NCBI RefSeq assembly: GCF_030167905.1
Contig: NZ_JARGNA010000009.1
Coordinates: 124,001 to 188,000 of the forward strand
DNA from: Flavobacterium terrisoli
Lineage (GTDB): Bacteria > Bacteroidota > Bacteroidia > Flavobacteriales > Flavobacteriaceae
Reading direction: 5' to 3'
DNA length: 64,000 nt
Positions within the stretch are counted from its first letter, which is position 1. Every line of letters begins with the position of its first letter. The translations under genes were made by a program, and so were the position numbers. The notes under the pieces were generated by a model. The model did not search any database. It saw only the letters and a list, made by a program, of their open reading frames with translations, and had not been told where the DNA came from. Positions 47,001-54,629 of the stretch are shown here, one piece after another.

Positions 47001-47098
47001 TCGGTTAAATTATGGGTATAAATAGCAGATTGTTGGGCTGAAACCGCTGGTATTCCTGCTATGGACAGCAGAAAACATAACATTAAAACTCTACGCAT
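44084..47098 (-). CDS. Large periplasmic TPR protein
   Basis: A 1004-residue protein with a Sec signal (to VSAQQ, about residue 22). The rest is a long array of TPR-like repeats (for example YYLGFMEYEGNNYQEANKYFKEVE, YYQLGYAYYMQKDYENAITQFNKII, NINYNIAYAYFKQKEYEQAGNYFQ), roughly 25 units. Such solenoids are protein-docking scaffolds. The downstream barrel gene is 1 base away, so an outer-membrane complex with that barrel is likely. A -7 box (TAATTTTG, minus strand 47126-47119) precedes it. Confidence 0.85.
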   Translation of the reverse strand: MRRVLMLCFLLSIAGIPAVSAQQSAIYTHNLTDFDKAILLYKDKQYQSAQILFEKVKQDTKAEDVLADCAYYIGICAIHLNQNNADELMEKFVADYPTSSKQNQAYIEVAQYYFEQGKFPQALQYFDKVDESALTYEQSEKFTFQKGYAYFTSGDKKQAAEYLKKVVNSKEYGTQANYYLGFMEYEGNNYQEANKYFKEVEDEEKYKEKLSYFKADMAFKEGNFQKAIDAGLTAMPKSNASEKSELNKIIGESYFNLKQYDKALPYLKEYRGKKGKWSNTDYYQLGYAYYMQKDYENAITQFNKIIDGKDFVAQNGYYHLGECYFKTDKKQQALNAFKSASEMDFDKQIQEDAHLNYAKLSYEIGNSYQSVPDVLSSFLAKYPNSPSKAEIETLLINSYITSKNYKDALTLLEKNNTEANKPAYQKVTFYRGIELYTDGNYKDALAMFKKSIAMPRNEKFTARATFWKGETEYVLDNFNESLLSFKQFTSYASAKETPENKNINYNIAYAYFKQKEYEQAGNYFQSYVDGNKDDKVRLNDAYLRLGDSRFVTSKYWPAMDAYNKAIEMKAIDADYAAFQKALSYGFVSRNDKKIEDFNKFLQNFKTSKYRDDALFELGNTYVTENKTDMAVKTYDQLLSEFKNGSFAAKAILRQGLVYYNSQKDESALIKFKKVAAEYPNTPEALEAVATARLIYMDKGRVDEYASWVRTLDFVEVSDADLDNDTYEAAEKQYLQNNTKQAISALSGYVSKFPNGIHALKANFYLAQSYYADGLEASSIPNYEYVIGRQRNEFTEQSLARLAEIHLKKDDYTKAAPILKRLETEADFPQNVTFAQANLMRAYYDQKDYANAVVYADKVLANPKTDNKVKSDAQIIVARSAIQVNDEPKARAAYAKLLTIAKGELAAEALYYDAYFKNKDGKYEDSNKTVQKLAKDYSGYKYFGAKGLIVMAKNYYQMKDNFSATSILDSVIKNFASYTDVVAEAQTELDFIKGEAAKTNSSIEK

Positions 47099-47118
47099 GG
47101 TTTTTATTTTTACTTATC

Positions 47119-47126
47119 CAAAATTA
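47119..47126 (-). promoter_or_regulatory. -7 promoter box (TAATTTTG) of the TPR/barrel operon
   Basis: A TAnnTTTG match on the minus strand, 20 bases before the ATG at 47098; -33 element not evident. Confidence 0.4.
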
Positions 47127-47195
47127 TTACTCTATACTCTATAACGGGAAAACCATGCCATTTATTATAAACATTCTTTTAAACAATTTCTTTTG

Positions 47196-47282
47196 AGAGA
47201 AAAGAGTAAAGAAAATAGAGAAAAGAAGCTCGGATCAAAAAAGAAAATCTATTTTCTATTCTCTATATTCTATTCTCTTTTA
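47196..47282. repeat. Inverted pair of 5 x 7-bp tandem repeats
   Basis: Left arm 47196-47230: AGAGAAA, AGAGTAA, AGAAAAT, AGAGAAA, AGAAGCT. A 17-base spacer follows. Right arm 47248-47282: TCTATTT, TCTATTC, TCTATAT, TCTATTC, TCTTTTA. Two further related units (ACTCTAT twice) lie at 47129-47142. It sits between the divergent TPR and ftsE genes. Confidence 0.8.
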
Positions 47283-47338
47283 GGATTTGCGAATTAGGAT
47301 TATTATTTACTATTTTTACCCAATAAACCAAATTACTC

Positions 47339-48022
47339 ATGTCACAAACAGTTTTATCTTTAAAAAACGTAACTATCTATCAGGAAAAGAAAGTGATTTT
47401 ATCACAGGTTAATCTGGAAGTTAAAGAAGGTGAATTCCTTTATATTATCGGTAAAACAGGTACAGGTAAAAGTAGTTTTATGAAAACCCTTTACGCTGAT
47501 TTGGCACTTACCGAAGGCCAGGGCAACATCGTAGGTTATGATTTGAACAACCTGAAAGAAGATCAGATTCCGTTTTTGAGAAGAAAACTGGGCATCGTTT
47601 TTCAGGACTTTTTATTGTTGCCGGACCGAAGCATCAATGAAAATTTGCTTTTCGTTTTAAAGGCCACCGGCTGGACTGACGCAGCTTCCATGCAGAATAA
47701 AATTGATGAAGTGTTGGAAAAAGTAGGTTTGAGAGGCATTGCGCAAAAAATGCCACACCAACTTTCGGGCGGTGAGCAACAAAGAGTAGCGATTGCCAGA
47801 GCTTTATTGAATGACCCTGAATTGATTTTGGCTGATGAACCAACCGGAAACCTTGACCCGCAAACCAGTGCGGAAGTATTGGCCGTATTGAAAAAAATCA
47901 ATGAAAATGGTAAAACGGTAATTATGTCCACACACGATTATGCGGTGATTATGAAATTCCCGTCGAAAACTTTGAAATGCGAAGACAATACTATTTTTGA
48001 AGTGGTTCAGAAGACGGTTTAA
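47339..48022 (+). CDS. ftsE: FtsE-like ABC transporter ATPase
   Basis: A 227-residue ABC ATPase. Walker A GKTGTGKS (38-45), signature LSGGEQQRVAIARAL, Walker B LILADEPTGNLDP and the H-loop STHDYAV. The start (VTIYQEKKVILSQVNLEV) and the DFLLLPDRSINENL Q-loop region fit FtsE, which with FtsX controls septal peptidoglycan hydrolases. No ftsX is next to it here; the gene is alone on its strand and overlaps the convergent membrane gene by 32 bases. A lipoprotein-exporter LolD-type ATPase is the alternative. Confidence 0.85.
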   Translation: MSQTVLSLKNVTIYQEKKVILSQVNLEVKEGEFLYIIGKTGTGKSSFMKTLYADLALTEGQGNIVGYDLNNLKEDQIPFLRRKLGIVFQDFLLLPDRSINENLLFVLKATGWTDAASMQNKIDEVLEKVGLRGIAQKMPHQLSGGEQQRVAIARALLNDPELILADEPTGNLDPQTSAEVLAVLKKINENGKTVIMSTHDYAVIMKFPSKTLKCEDNTIFEVVQKTV

Positions 48023-49274
48023 TCCAATTCCTATCAGTTAAAAACTTAGCCAAAAGCAAGATGGCAAAAGGGAAAGTCACTAGGTGAAATCTATCGCCCT
48101 GACCACAAGATACGCCCGACAGCACAATAATATAGACTATAAAAAATGCTATAAAAAAGTATAGTTTTTCTTTTTTGTAATACTTTAGTAAAAAGTAGGC
48201 AGAAAGCAAAACGGCCAACAAAGTAAACAAACGGTTCTGCCATTTGGTGATATCAAAAACCAACGATTTCCAAAACGCAAAGTGGCTTCTGTTTGCATGG
48301 TTTTTTAAATCTTCAATACAGCCATTCCCAGATATGGCATTCTCTTTTACATCATCAAAATAGGCTTTGACAAAATTTGGAAAATTAGTCGTAATCTGGT
48401 TTTTGATGTCTTCCGATGCCACTCTTTTCTGTTCGGTAAAAGGTAAACCAAACAAATATTCTGCCCTTGGATTGTTCATCTGACTGTATTCCTTGCCATT
48501 CTTAAAACATTCCGCCTTGCTGCAGATATAATTGTGATACGTCACGCCGTCTATATAACTGATAGTAAAATCACCATATTGCACACGCATTCCCACGACC
48601 TGTATAACAATCATCAGCAAGCTTCCATAAATGAAAACCATGCTTTTATCCTTGTAATTCCTGAAAATTTCCCTGAAAAAAAACAAAGTCATGATAATGG
48701 CAAAAAACTTCGCTCCGGGTTTAATCAACATGCTTGACAACAGTAAAGTCAAGGCCAATGAGAGAAACCAGAATTGTTGCGTTTTATAATATTGGAACAA
48801 TAAATAAAAAGCCAGCATGATAAAAAACACAAAGATGTTTTCCGTCAGAATGTGGAAATTCCAAATGATATTTCCCAATAAAAAAAACGGAAGAATGGCA
48901 AACCAAAAAGCGATTTTCTCTTTGACAAAATGCTTGGCAATTTCAAACAGCAGTATTGATGTTCCCAGCCAGCAGAATATATTGACAAACAAACTCCATT
49001 GGAAAATCCCGGCATCAGAACTTCCGAAAAGGTATGGAATACCCGTAATGAAAGCCATTACCATCGGCCGGTAATAATGTCCGGTAAATTTGTGATACAT
49101 TTTTTGTGCCGACTCGAGGTAATTATCACAATCGGGATAAACCAATGTCTGTTTGCCCAACTGCAATAGGAAATTCAGGGTTTCCAGACAGCACAAACCC
49201 ACCAAAATAATGAATAAATGATAACGATATTTCTTTAGGAAGGAACTCAAGTTAATTGTTTTTCTTGTATACAT
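47991..49274 (-). CDS. Polytopic membrane protein, GT-C glycosyltransferase-like
   Basis: A 427-residue protein with about ten to eleven transmembrane helices. The first extracytoplasmic loop contains DCDNYLESAQKMYHKFTGHYYRPMVMAF, matching the acidic loop-1 pattern of GT-C enzymes that use polyprenyl-phosphate sugars; later come a ~120-residue extracytoplasmic loop (with CSKAECFKNGKEYS) and more helices. It is cotranscribed with the oxygenase gene upstream (23-base overlap), at the edge of a surface-glycan cluster. The exact donor is unknown. Confidence 0.7.
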   Translation of the reverse strand: MYTRKTINLSSFLKKYRYHLFIILVGLCCLETLNFLLQLGKQTLVYPDCDNYLESAQKMYHKFTGHYYRPMVMAFITGIPYLFGSSDAGIFQWSLFVNIFCWLGTSILLFEIAKHFVKEKIAFWFAILPFFLLGNIIWNFHILTENIFVFFIMLAFYLLFQYYKTQQFWFLSLALTLLLSSMLIKPGAKFFAIIMTLFFFREIFRNYKDKSMVFIYGSLLMIVIQVVGMRVQYGDFTISYIDGVTYHNYICSKAECFKNGKEYSQMNNPRAEYLFGLPFTEQKRVASEDIKNQITTNFPNFVKAYFDDVKENAISGNGCIEDLKNHANRSHFAFWKSLVFDITKWQNRLFTLLAVLLSAYFLLKYYKKEKLYFFIAFFIVYIIVLSGVSCGQGDRFHLVTFPFAILLLAKFLTDRNWIKPSSEPLQK

Positions 49275-50070
49275 GCGGATTTTCCTTGATGCCTTTTTTG
49301 AACACTTTTCGCAATGTCATTCTCAAAAAAGTATCGGCTCTCAGAACTAAATCGGCCATTTTATTTTCCGGTCTGCCACGGAAAGAAGTCACGTGAAACC
49401 GGTCTGAATCCAACAATGGGGAATGGGCAAAATAATAATTGGAAACACAACGACGATAATCACTGTGAACCACAGGAGAAACGGAATGCAGCGAACCACA
49501 ATGGGTTTCCATTATGGCCAATCGGTTGAATTTGCTGTGAATGGTAATCTGTTGCTGCTCTAATCCATTGGGCCAAAGCTCTAAATTGCCACCGTATGCT
49601 TCTTCCCAATTGGGCGTCACATAATACAACAAATTGAGCACACGCCACAGATTGCGGTCCTTATCATGCGAATTGTCTAAATGCGGATTAAGAAACTGCT
49701 TTTTTCCCATCATTGAAATACCGCCGGCATACAAATTTTCATCGGGAATCGGATGTTTAACATCGCAGATTTCACCTATGATTTCCACTACTCTTTTGTC
49801 CTGAAAAGCAAAAATGATTTCTTCAAGCAATGGATTATAAAGATCCATTTGAGCGGCAACATATTTATTTTCACGCAGGCTTTTCTTTAGCACCATCTGA
49901 CTGGCTTCAGGGAAAACTTTAGCAATTTTCACGGCAATTTCCTCAGGCAATAAATCATCTACGATCAAATAACCAATGCCGGAATCTGAGTTTCGAAATT
50001 GAAACTTAAGCGCTTCTTTTTCACTCCTGAGCTTCTCAAAAATAAGATTTGCTAAATCAATTCGGTTCAT
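49252..50070 (-). CDS. 2OG-Fe(II) oxygenase
   Basis: A 272-residue dioxygenase of the prolyl-4-hydroxylase type. The iron site is HLDNSHD (HxD) plus the His of GSLHSVSPV; the following DYRRCVSNYYF supplies the Arg that binds 2-oxoglutarate. The N-terminal region (GYLIVDDLLPEEIAVKIAKVFPE) is the usual cap. In a glycan cluster it might hydroxylate a sugar, a lipid carrier or a protein; the substrate is unknown. It overlaps the GT-C-like gene and is divergent from a glycosyltransferase across 63 bases. Confidence 0.85.
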   Translation of the reverse strand: MNRIDLANLIFEKLRSEKEALKFQFRNSDSGIGYLIVDDLLPEEIAVKIAKVFPEASQMVLKKSLRENKYVAAQMDLYNPLLEEIIFAFQDKRVVEIIGEICDVKHPIPDENLYAGGISMMGKKQFLNPHLDNSHDKDRNLWRVLNLLYYVTPNWEEAYGGNLELWPNGLEQQQITIHSKFNRLAIMETHCGSLHSVSPVVHSDYRRCVSNYYFAHSPLLDSDRFHVTSFRGRPENKMADLVLRADTFLRMTLRKVFKKGIKENPHVYKKNN

Positions 50071-50133
50071 AGTGTTAATATTGCCAAAAAATATATTTCT
50101 TTGTAAAGGTATTATTTAATTCTGTTTTTATAA

Positions 50134-51030
50134 ATGATTTCAATCCTAATTCCGACGTACAATTACAACACTTTACCATTGGTAGAGGAATTGTACAATC
50201 AGATTGTTTCGGAAAACATTGACTTCGAGATCATTGTCCAGGATGATGCTTCTCCGATAAACGAAAATACGGAAATAAATTCTAAAATCAACCAACTGAA
50301 AAACTGCCGATTTGAGCGCAATGAAACCAATTTAGGCCGCGGTCAAAACCGAAATGCATTAGTGGCAAAAGCCCAATATGACTGGGTTTTACTGATGGAT
50401 TGCGATATGTATCCCAAGAGCAAGAATTTTATCAAAATTTATTTAAGAAGCATCCGGAAGAATGACAAGGATGCCGTTTTTGGCGGTATCATTTATTTTG
50501 ATGAAAAACCCAAGGATGATGAAGTATTGCGCTGGATTTTTGGCAAAAACAGAGAAGAAATTCCATTGAAAAAAAGATTGACCAGCCCATATCACTATAC
50601 TTTGATTTCAAATATCCTCATTCGAAAAGAATGGTTGACGGCACATCCTTTTGACCCTGAAATTTACAATTATGGTTATGAAGACATTGTTTTTATTTTA
50701 GGCCTAAAAAGCAATCATATTCCCATTTCGCATATCGAAAATCCGGCCTTCCATCTCAATTTGGAGAAATCATCGGTTTTTCTGGAAAAATTCCACAGTT
50801 CATTGCAAAATCTCAAACAGGTTTTGGACAGAAAAATTATTGACCCGAATGATACTTCACTAACCAAGGTTTATGCAAAAGTGGAAAGATTAAAATTGTT
50901 GGGATTAGCCACTTTTTTATTCAAGCTTTTCAAAAAAACATTTACCAAAAACCTGCTTTCCAAAAATCCGTCAATTTTCATTTTTGACATTTATCGACTC
51001 GGTTATTTTTGTCAATTAAATTCACGCTGA
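50134..51030 (+). CDS. Family 2 glycosyltransferase
   Basis: A 298-residue GT-A enzyme. ISILIPTYNYNTLPLVEELYNQI and FEIIVQDDASP form the nucleotide-sugar site, and LLMDCDMYPK is the metal-binding DxD equivalent. The C-terminal third is basic and hydrophobic, probably a membrane contact. It adds a sugar to a surface glycan. Its stop codon overlaps the next GT2 start (TGATG), so the two are translated together. Confidence 0.9.
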   Translation: MISILIPTYNYNTLPLVEELYNQIVSENIDFEIIVQDDASPINENTEINSKINQLKNCRFERNETNLGRGQNRNALVAKAQYDWVLLMDCDMYPKSKNFIKIYLRSIRKNDKDAVFGGIIYFDEKPKDDEVLRWIFGKNREEIPLKKRLTSPYHYTLISNILIRKEWLTAHPFDPEIYNYGYEDIVFILGLKSNHIPISHIENPAFHLNLEKSSVFLEKFHSSLQNLKQVLDRKIIDPNDTSLTKVYAKVERLKLLGLATFLFKLFKKTFTKNLLSKNPSIFIFDIYRLGYFCQLNSR

Positions 51031-51956
51031 TGCCCTATTTTTCTATAGTCATACCAGTTTATAACAAAGGTAAATTTGTTGGCAAAACACTGAAAAGCGT
51101 TTTGGATCAAACCTATTCCGACTATGAAATCATCATTGTAAATGACGGTTCAACAGACCATAGTGAGTCTGTCATCCAAACTTTTCAGGACGACCGAATC
51201 CGATATTTCTCAAAGGAAAACGAAGGTGTTGCCATAGCCCGAAACTTTGGTATCGGGAAAGCCGAAAGCGAATTCATTTGTTTCCTGGACGCTGATGATT
51301 TTTGGCATCCCCATTTTTTGGAAACCATAAAATCTACCATCGGAAAATGCCCTGAGCAAAAGGTTTTTGCCAGTGCGATTGAAGTCGAAACCGGTAATAA
51401 AACATTTGCAGCCAACTATTCGATTGTCAAAAAATCGAATTTTGAAATTGTCGATTTCTTTGAGGCCAGCGAGAAAGAATGTGTGTTATGGACTTCCGGT
51501 GTGGCCATTCACAAAAGTGTTTTTGAAACCGTTGGCGATTTTGACACCAATATCAAAAAAGGAGAAGATACCGAATTGTGGATTCGCATTGGATTGCAAT
51601 ATCCGGTGGTATTTATCTGGAAAATTTCGGCCAGATATGTTTATGATGAAAGTGGTGTTTCACGTAATCTGAATTACTTTTTTGAACCTTATACATTTGA
51701 AAAATACGCAGTCAAAGAAAAGACAAACCCAAAGCTAAAACATTATTTGGACCTGAATCGCTTCTCGGGAGTAATCAAAAGCAAATTGAATGGTGATTTT
51801 AAAACGGCAAAATCACTTTACAAACAAATCGATCTGGATACTATTGGCTGGAAGAAAGTAATCCTGTTACAATTGCCAAGCATTGTTTTGAAATTTCTGG
51901 TTGGTTTCAAAAATTTCTCAGCCAAAATCGGTATCGGGAAATCAGTTTTTAGATAA
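51030..51956 (+). CDS. Family 2 glycosyltransferase
   Basis: A 308-residue GT-A enzyme. YFSIVIPVYNKGKFVGKTLKSVLDQTYSDYEIIIVNDGSTD is the classic opening and FLDADDFW is the DxD motif; KKGEDTELWIRIG is the acceptor-site ED region. The start is the ATG at 51030 overlapping the previous stop. Its 3' end overlaps the convergent cupin gene by 15 bases. Confidence 0.92.
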   Translation: MPYFSIVIPVYNKGKFVGKTLKSVLDQTYSDYEIIIVNDGSTDHSESVIQTFQDDRIRYFSKENEGVAIARNFGIGKAESEFICFLDADDFWHPHFLETIKSTIGKCPEQKVFASAIEVETGNKTFAANYSIVKKSNFEIVDFFEASEKECVLWTSGVAIHKSVFETVGDFDTNIKKGEDTELWIRIGLQYPVVFIWKISARYVYDESGVSRNLNYFFEPYTFEKYAVKEKTNPKLKHYLDLNRFSGVIKSKLNGDFKTAKSLYKQIDLDTIGWKKVILLQLPSIVLKFLVGFKNFSAKIGIGKSVFR

Positions 51957-52346
51957 CAAAAAAGCATTATAATCTCTAATATAATCGGCTTCTTCAAAAA
52001 CATCCGAAGCAATCACCAGGCAAACAGAACCTGAAGAAAAATTCTCCAGCTCACGCCAAATCCCATTCGGAATCAACAAACCTTCATTGGGCTTATTCAG
52101 TGTAACTGTCTTTTTCTGTTGGCCGTCTGTCAGCACAACATCAAAGCTTCCGCTCAAAGCCACTAAAAATTCCTGCTGCTCTTTATGTGAATGACCGCCG
52201 CGTTCTGCGCCACTTGGCACATCATACAAATAATACACGCGTTTCATCGCAAACGGAATCACATTGCCTTCAATTACGGAAAGGTTGCCTCGGGTATCAT
52301 GAATTTTTGGGATATCCAGAATTTGTATGTCGGTTATACTGTTCAT
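51942..52346 (-). CDS. dTDP-6-deoxyhexose 3,4-ketoisomerase (FdtA/QdtA-like cupin)
   Basis: A 134-residue cupin. DIPKIHDTRGNLSVIEG, MKRVYYLYDVPSGAERGGHSHKEQQEFLVALSG and NEGLLIPNGIWRELENFS are the FdtA/QdtA (WxcM-like) signatures, with His residues in GGHSHK near the active site. It would convert dTDP-4-keto-6-deoxyglucose to the 3-keto sugar, the branch to 3-amino-3,6-dideoxyhexoses. The product stereochemistry (fucose- or quinovose-type) cannot be told. The ATG at 52346 overlaps the upstream glycosyltransferase stop (ATGA). Confidence 0.85.
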   Translation of the reverse strand: MNSITDIQILDIPKIHDTRGNLSVIEGNVIPFAMKRVYYLYDVPSGAERGGHSHKEQQEFLVALSGSFDVVLTDGQQKKTVTLNKPNEGLLIPNGIWRELENFSSGSVCLVIASDVFEEADYIRDYNAFLLSKN

Positions 52347-53428
52347 TTTGCGTTTAATAGTTCCTGCCATTGTTGGGCAACGGTTGTCAAAGATAAATGT
52401 TCTACACTTTTCTTCGCATTATTTTTACAGTTTTGGTACAAACTTTCGTTTTCAAAGAGTTTTTTGATGGCTTCTGCCAAGGCATTTTCATTGTGGTTTT
52501 CTACCAATAATCCGTTGGTTTCATTTTGTATGATCTCACTCGGGCCGGTTTTACAAGCAACCGAAATTACGGGAGTTCCGGCTGCAAGCGATTCAACCAA
52601 TGACATCGGGAAACCTTCAAAATAGCTGGTTAAAATGGTACAATGTGCGTTTTGAACATAGGCTGTAATCTCTTTTTGAAAAGGCAATATATCTACGTGA
52701 TCGTTCAATTCCAATCCATTGATTTTACCCAAAATAAAATCCTTATCGGTACCATCGCCAATGATCATCAGCCTTACTCCTTTTTCATAAACCTTAGAGA
52801 TTGAAAACGCCTTCAACAGCAAAGTGAAATTTTTGATTTTTTCTTCCAATCGGCCAAAAAACAAAAGATATTGCTCCGGTAAATCATTAGGTTTATCTAA
52901 CGTGGATTCGACAGTTATTATCGGATTATAGATGGTTTTTGTATTCCTAAAATCGTATTGCTCTTTTACCAAACTTTCAATTCCTTTGGAAACACAAACC
53001 AGCTTAGCGGCAGTTGCATATAAATAATTGGCCCAAAAGCGTGACTTGGGCAAATACATGTCCAGATTGGCACTGTGAATCATAAAGTACGTTTGGCGTT
53101 TGCCATAAATCCATTTGGTAAAAATCTCGCGCAACAACATCGGTCGGGAACGATTGTCAATGACAAGCTGTATCTCATTCTCCATTAAATATTGTGCAAT
53201 GTATTTCCCTTTTTTGACCGCGCGGAAAATTCCTTTTTCATTGGCAAACATCTGACCTAAATTGACCAATTTCCCCTGATATTCATAATCTACAACATCC
53301 AAAATAATCAGGTGATGCACTTCATATCCCAAATCCTGCAACATAAAACTCAACAGGCCTGCAAAACGCTCAGCACCGCCAACACCAAGGGAAGCGGAAA
53401 CTAAAGCTATTTTATTGTTGTTTTTCAT
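52343..53428 (-). CDS. Family 4-type glycosyltransferase (GT-B)
   Basis: A 361-residue GT-B enzyme. N-terminal ALVSASLGVGGAERFAGLL matches the acceptor-side motif of GT4, and the C-terminal domain has LLFFGRLEEKIKNFTLLLKAF and TSYFEGFPMSLVESLAAGTPVIS with the GT4 ExxxxxxxE motif. It is cotranscribed with the ketoisomerase. A -7 box (TATATTTG) lies 18 bases upstream in the 34-base gap to the divergent glycosyltransferase. Confidence 0.92.
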   Translation of the reverse strand: MKNNNKIALVSASLGVGGAERFAGLLSFMLQDLGYEVHHLIILDVVDYEYQGKLVNLGQMFANEKGIFRAVKKGKYIAQYLMENEIQLVIDNRSRPMLLREIFTKWIYGKRQTYFMIHSANLDMYLPKSRFWANYLYATAAKLVCVSKGIESLVKEQYDFRNTKTIYNPIITVESTLDKPNDLPEQYLLFFGRLEEKIKNFTLLLKAFSISKVYEKGVRLMIIGDGTDKDFILGKINGLELNDHVDILPFQKEITAYVQNAHCTILTSYFEGFPMSLVESLAAGTPVISVACKTGPSEIIQNETNGLLVENHNENALAEAIKKLFENESLYQNCKNNAKKSVEHLSLTTVAQQWQELLNAK

Positions 53429-53446
53429 TTCTTACTTATATTGCAT

Positions 53447-53454
53447 CAAATATA
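53447..53454 (-). promoter_or_regulatory. -7 promoter box (TATATTTG) in a 34-base divergent gap
   Basis: CAAATATA on the plus strand; drives the GT4 gene leftwards. Its -33 region would fall inside the first codons of the divergent gene. Confidence 0.4.
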
Positions 53455-53462
53455 GCAAGATA

Positions 53463-54629
53463 ATGAAGATTTTACTCATTGGAGAATACAGTCGGTTGCA
53501 CAATTCCTTAAAAGAAGGTTTGCAGCAATTGGAAAACGAAGTGACTATCTTGGGTTTCAAAGATGGTTTCAAGGATTTTCCAGTTGATTTTCCTTTGGTC
53601 AAAAAATGGGATTACGGCATTTTGAAAAAAATAAAAGTTGCGGTTTTACGGCTGACCGGTTTTGACATTTCTTCTTATCTGACATATAAACAGTTTCAGC
53701 AAAATAAACGACATTTCCAAGGGTTTGACGTAGTTCAGCTCATCAATGAAAACAGTTTTTTTTGTGATTACCGATATGAAAAAAAGATTTTAAGTTTTCT
53801 TTTTAAACACAATAAAAAAGTCTTTTTGCTGTCCTGTGGTGACGATTACGTTTATGTGGATTACAATTTCAATCATCCCGAAAACCCATCAATTGTACAG
53901 CCCTATCTGGCTAAAAAAATTGCCGATGCCGACTTTTCGAATGTCTTAAAGTTCAGGACAAAATCATTTGAAAAACTGCATCATTTCATTTATCAGAACA
54001 TTCAGGGTGTGATTGCCACCGATATTGATTATCATATTCCGTTGCAAAATCATTCCACCCGAGGCGGAGCCGGACAGAGCAGAGCTAAATATTTAGGATT
54101 GATTCCGAGTCCGATTAACCTAAGCAGGTTTCCCAAAAGCGAATTAAAAATCGGTGACCGGATTGTGATTTTCCACGGTATTAACCGCGAAAGTTATTTC
54201 AAAAAAGGAAATGATTTTTTTGAAAAAGCACTCGAAATCATTAAGAAAAAATACGATGACAGGATTGATGTTTTTGTAACCGAAAATATCCCATATAACG
54301 ACTATATCAACCGTTACAACCAAGCGCATATTGTTTTAGATCAACTCTATGGCCATGACCAGGGAAGCAACGCACTCGAAGCGATGGCCAAGGGCAAAGT
54401 GGTTTTTACCAATGCCAGCGAATCTTTTGAAAAACATTATCATCTGACTGAAAAAGCCGCCATCAATGCCAAACCCGATGTGGATGAGTTGGTAGCCCAA
54501 TTGTCATTTCTGATTGAAAATCCGGATGAGATAAAGGCCATCGGAAAAAGAGCCAGGGCATTTGTGGAAAGTGAGCACGATTATATAAAAATCGCGGGGA
54601 AATATTCTGAAATTTGGAATCAATCCTAA
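53463..54629 (+). CDS. Glycosyltransferase (GT-B, family 1/4-like)
   Basis: A 388-residue protein starting MKILLIGEYSRLHNSLKEGL. The C-terminal domain has IVIFHGINRESYFKKGNDFFEKALEII, FVTENIPYNDYINRYNQAHIVLDQLYGHDQGSNALEAMAKGKVVFTN, which is the GT-B sugar-nucleotide site. The N-terminal domain is less conserved. The ATG at 53463 is used because an in-frame TTG at 53415 would lie inside the divergent gene. It overlaps the convergent flippase gene by 4 bases. Confidence 0.87.
   Translation: MKILLIGEYSRLHNSLKEGLQQLENEVTILGFKDGFKDFPVDFPLVKKWDYGILKKIKVAVLRLTGFDISSYLTYKQFQQNKRHFQGFDVVQLINENSFFCDYRYEKKILSFLFKHNKKVFLLSCGDDYVYVDYNFNHPENPSIVQPYLAKKIADADFSNVLKFRTKSFEKLHHFIYQNIQGVIATDIDYHIPLQNHSTRGGAGQSRAKYLGLIPSPINLSRFPKSELKIGDRIVIFHGINRESYFKKGNDFFEKALEIIKKKYDDRIDVFVTENIPYNDYINRYNQAHIVLDQLYGHDQGSNALEAMAKGKVVFTNASESFEKHYHLTEKAAINAKPDVDELVAQLSFLIENPDEIKAIGKRARAFVESEHDYIKIAGKYSEIWNQS

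Noticed and set aside
47991..49274. The gene after ftsE as a possible FtsX
   Set aside because: It is on the opposite strand, about 430 residues long with ten or more helices, and lacks the four-helix FtsX layout.
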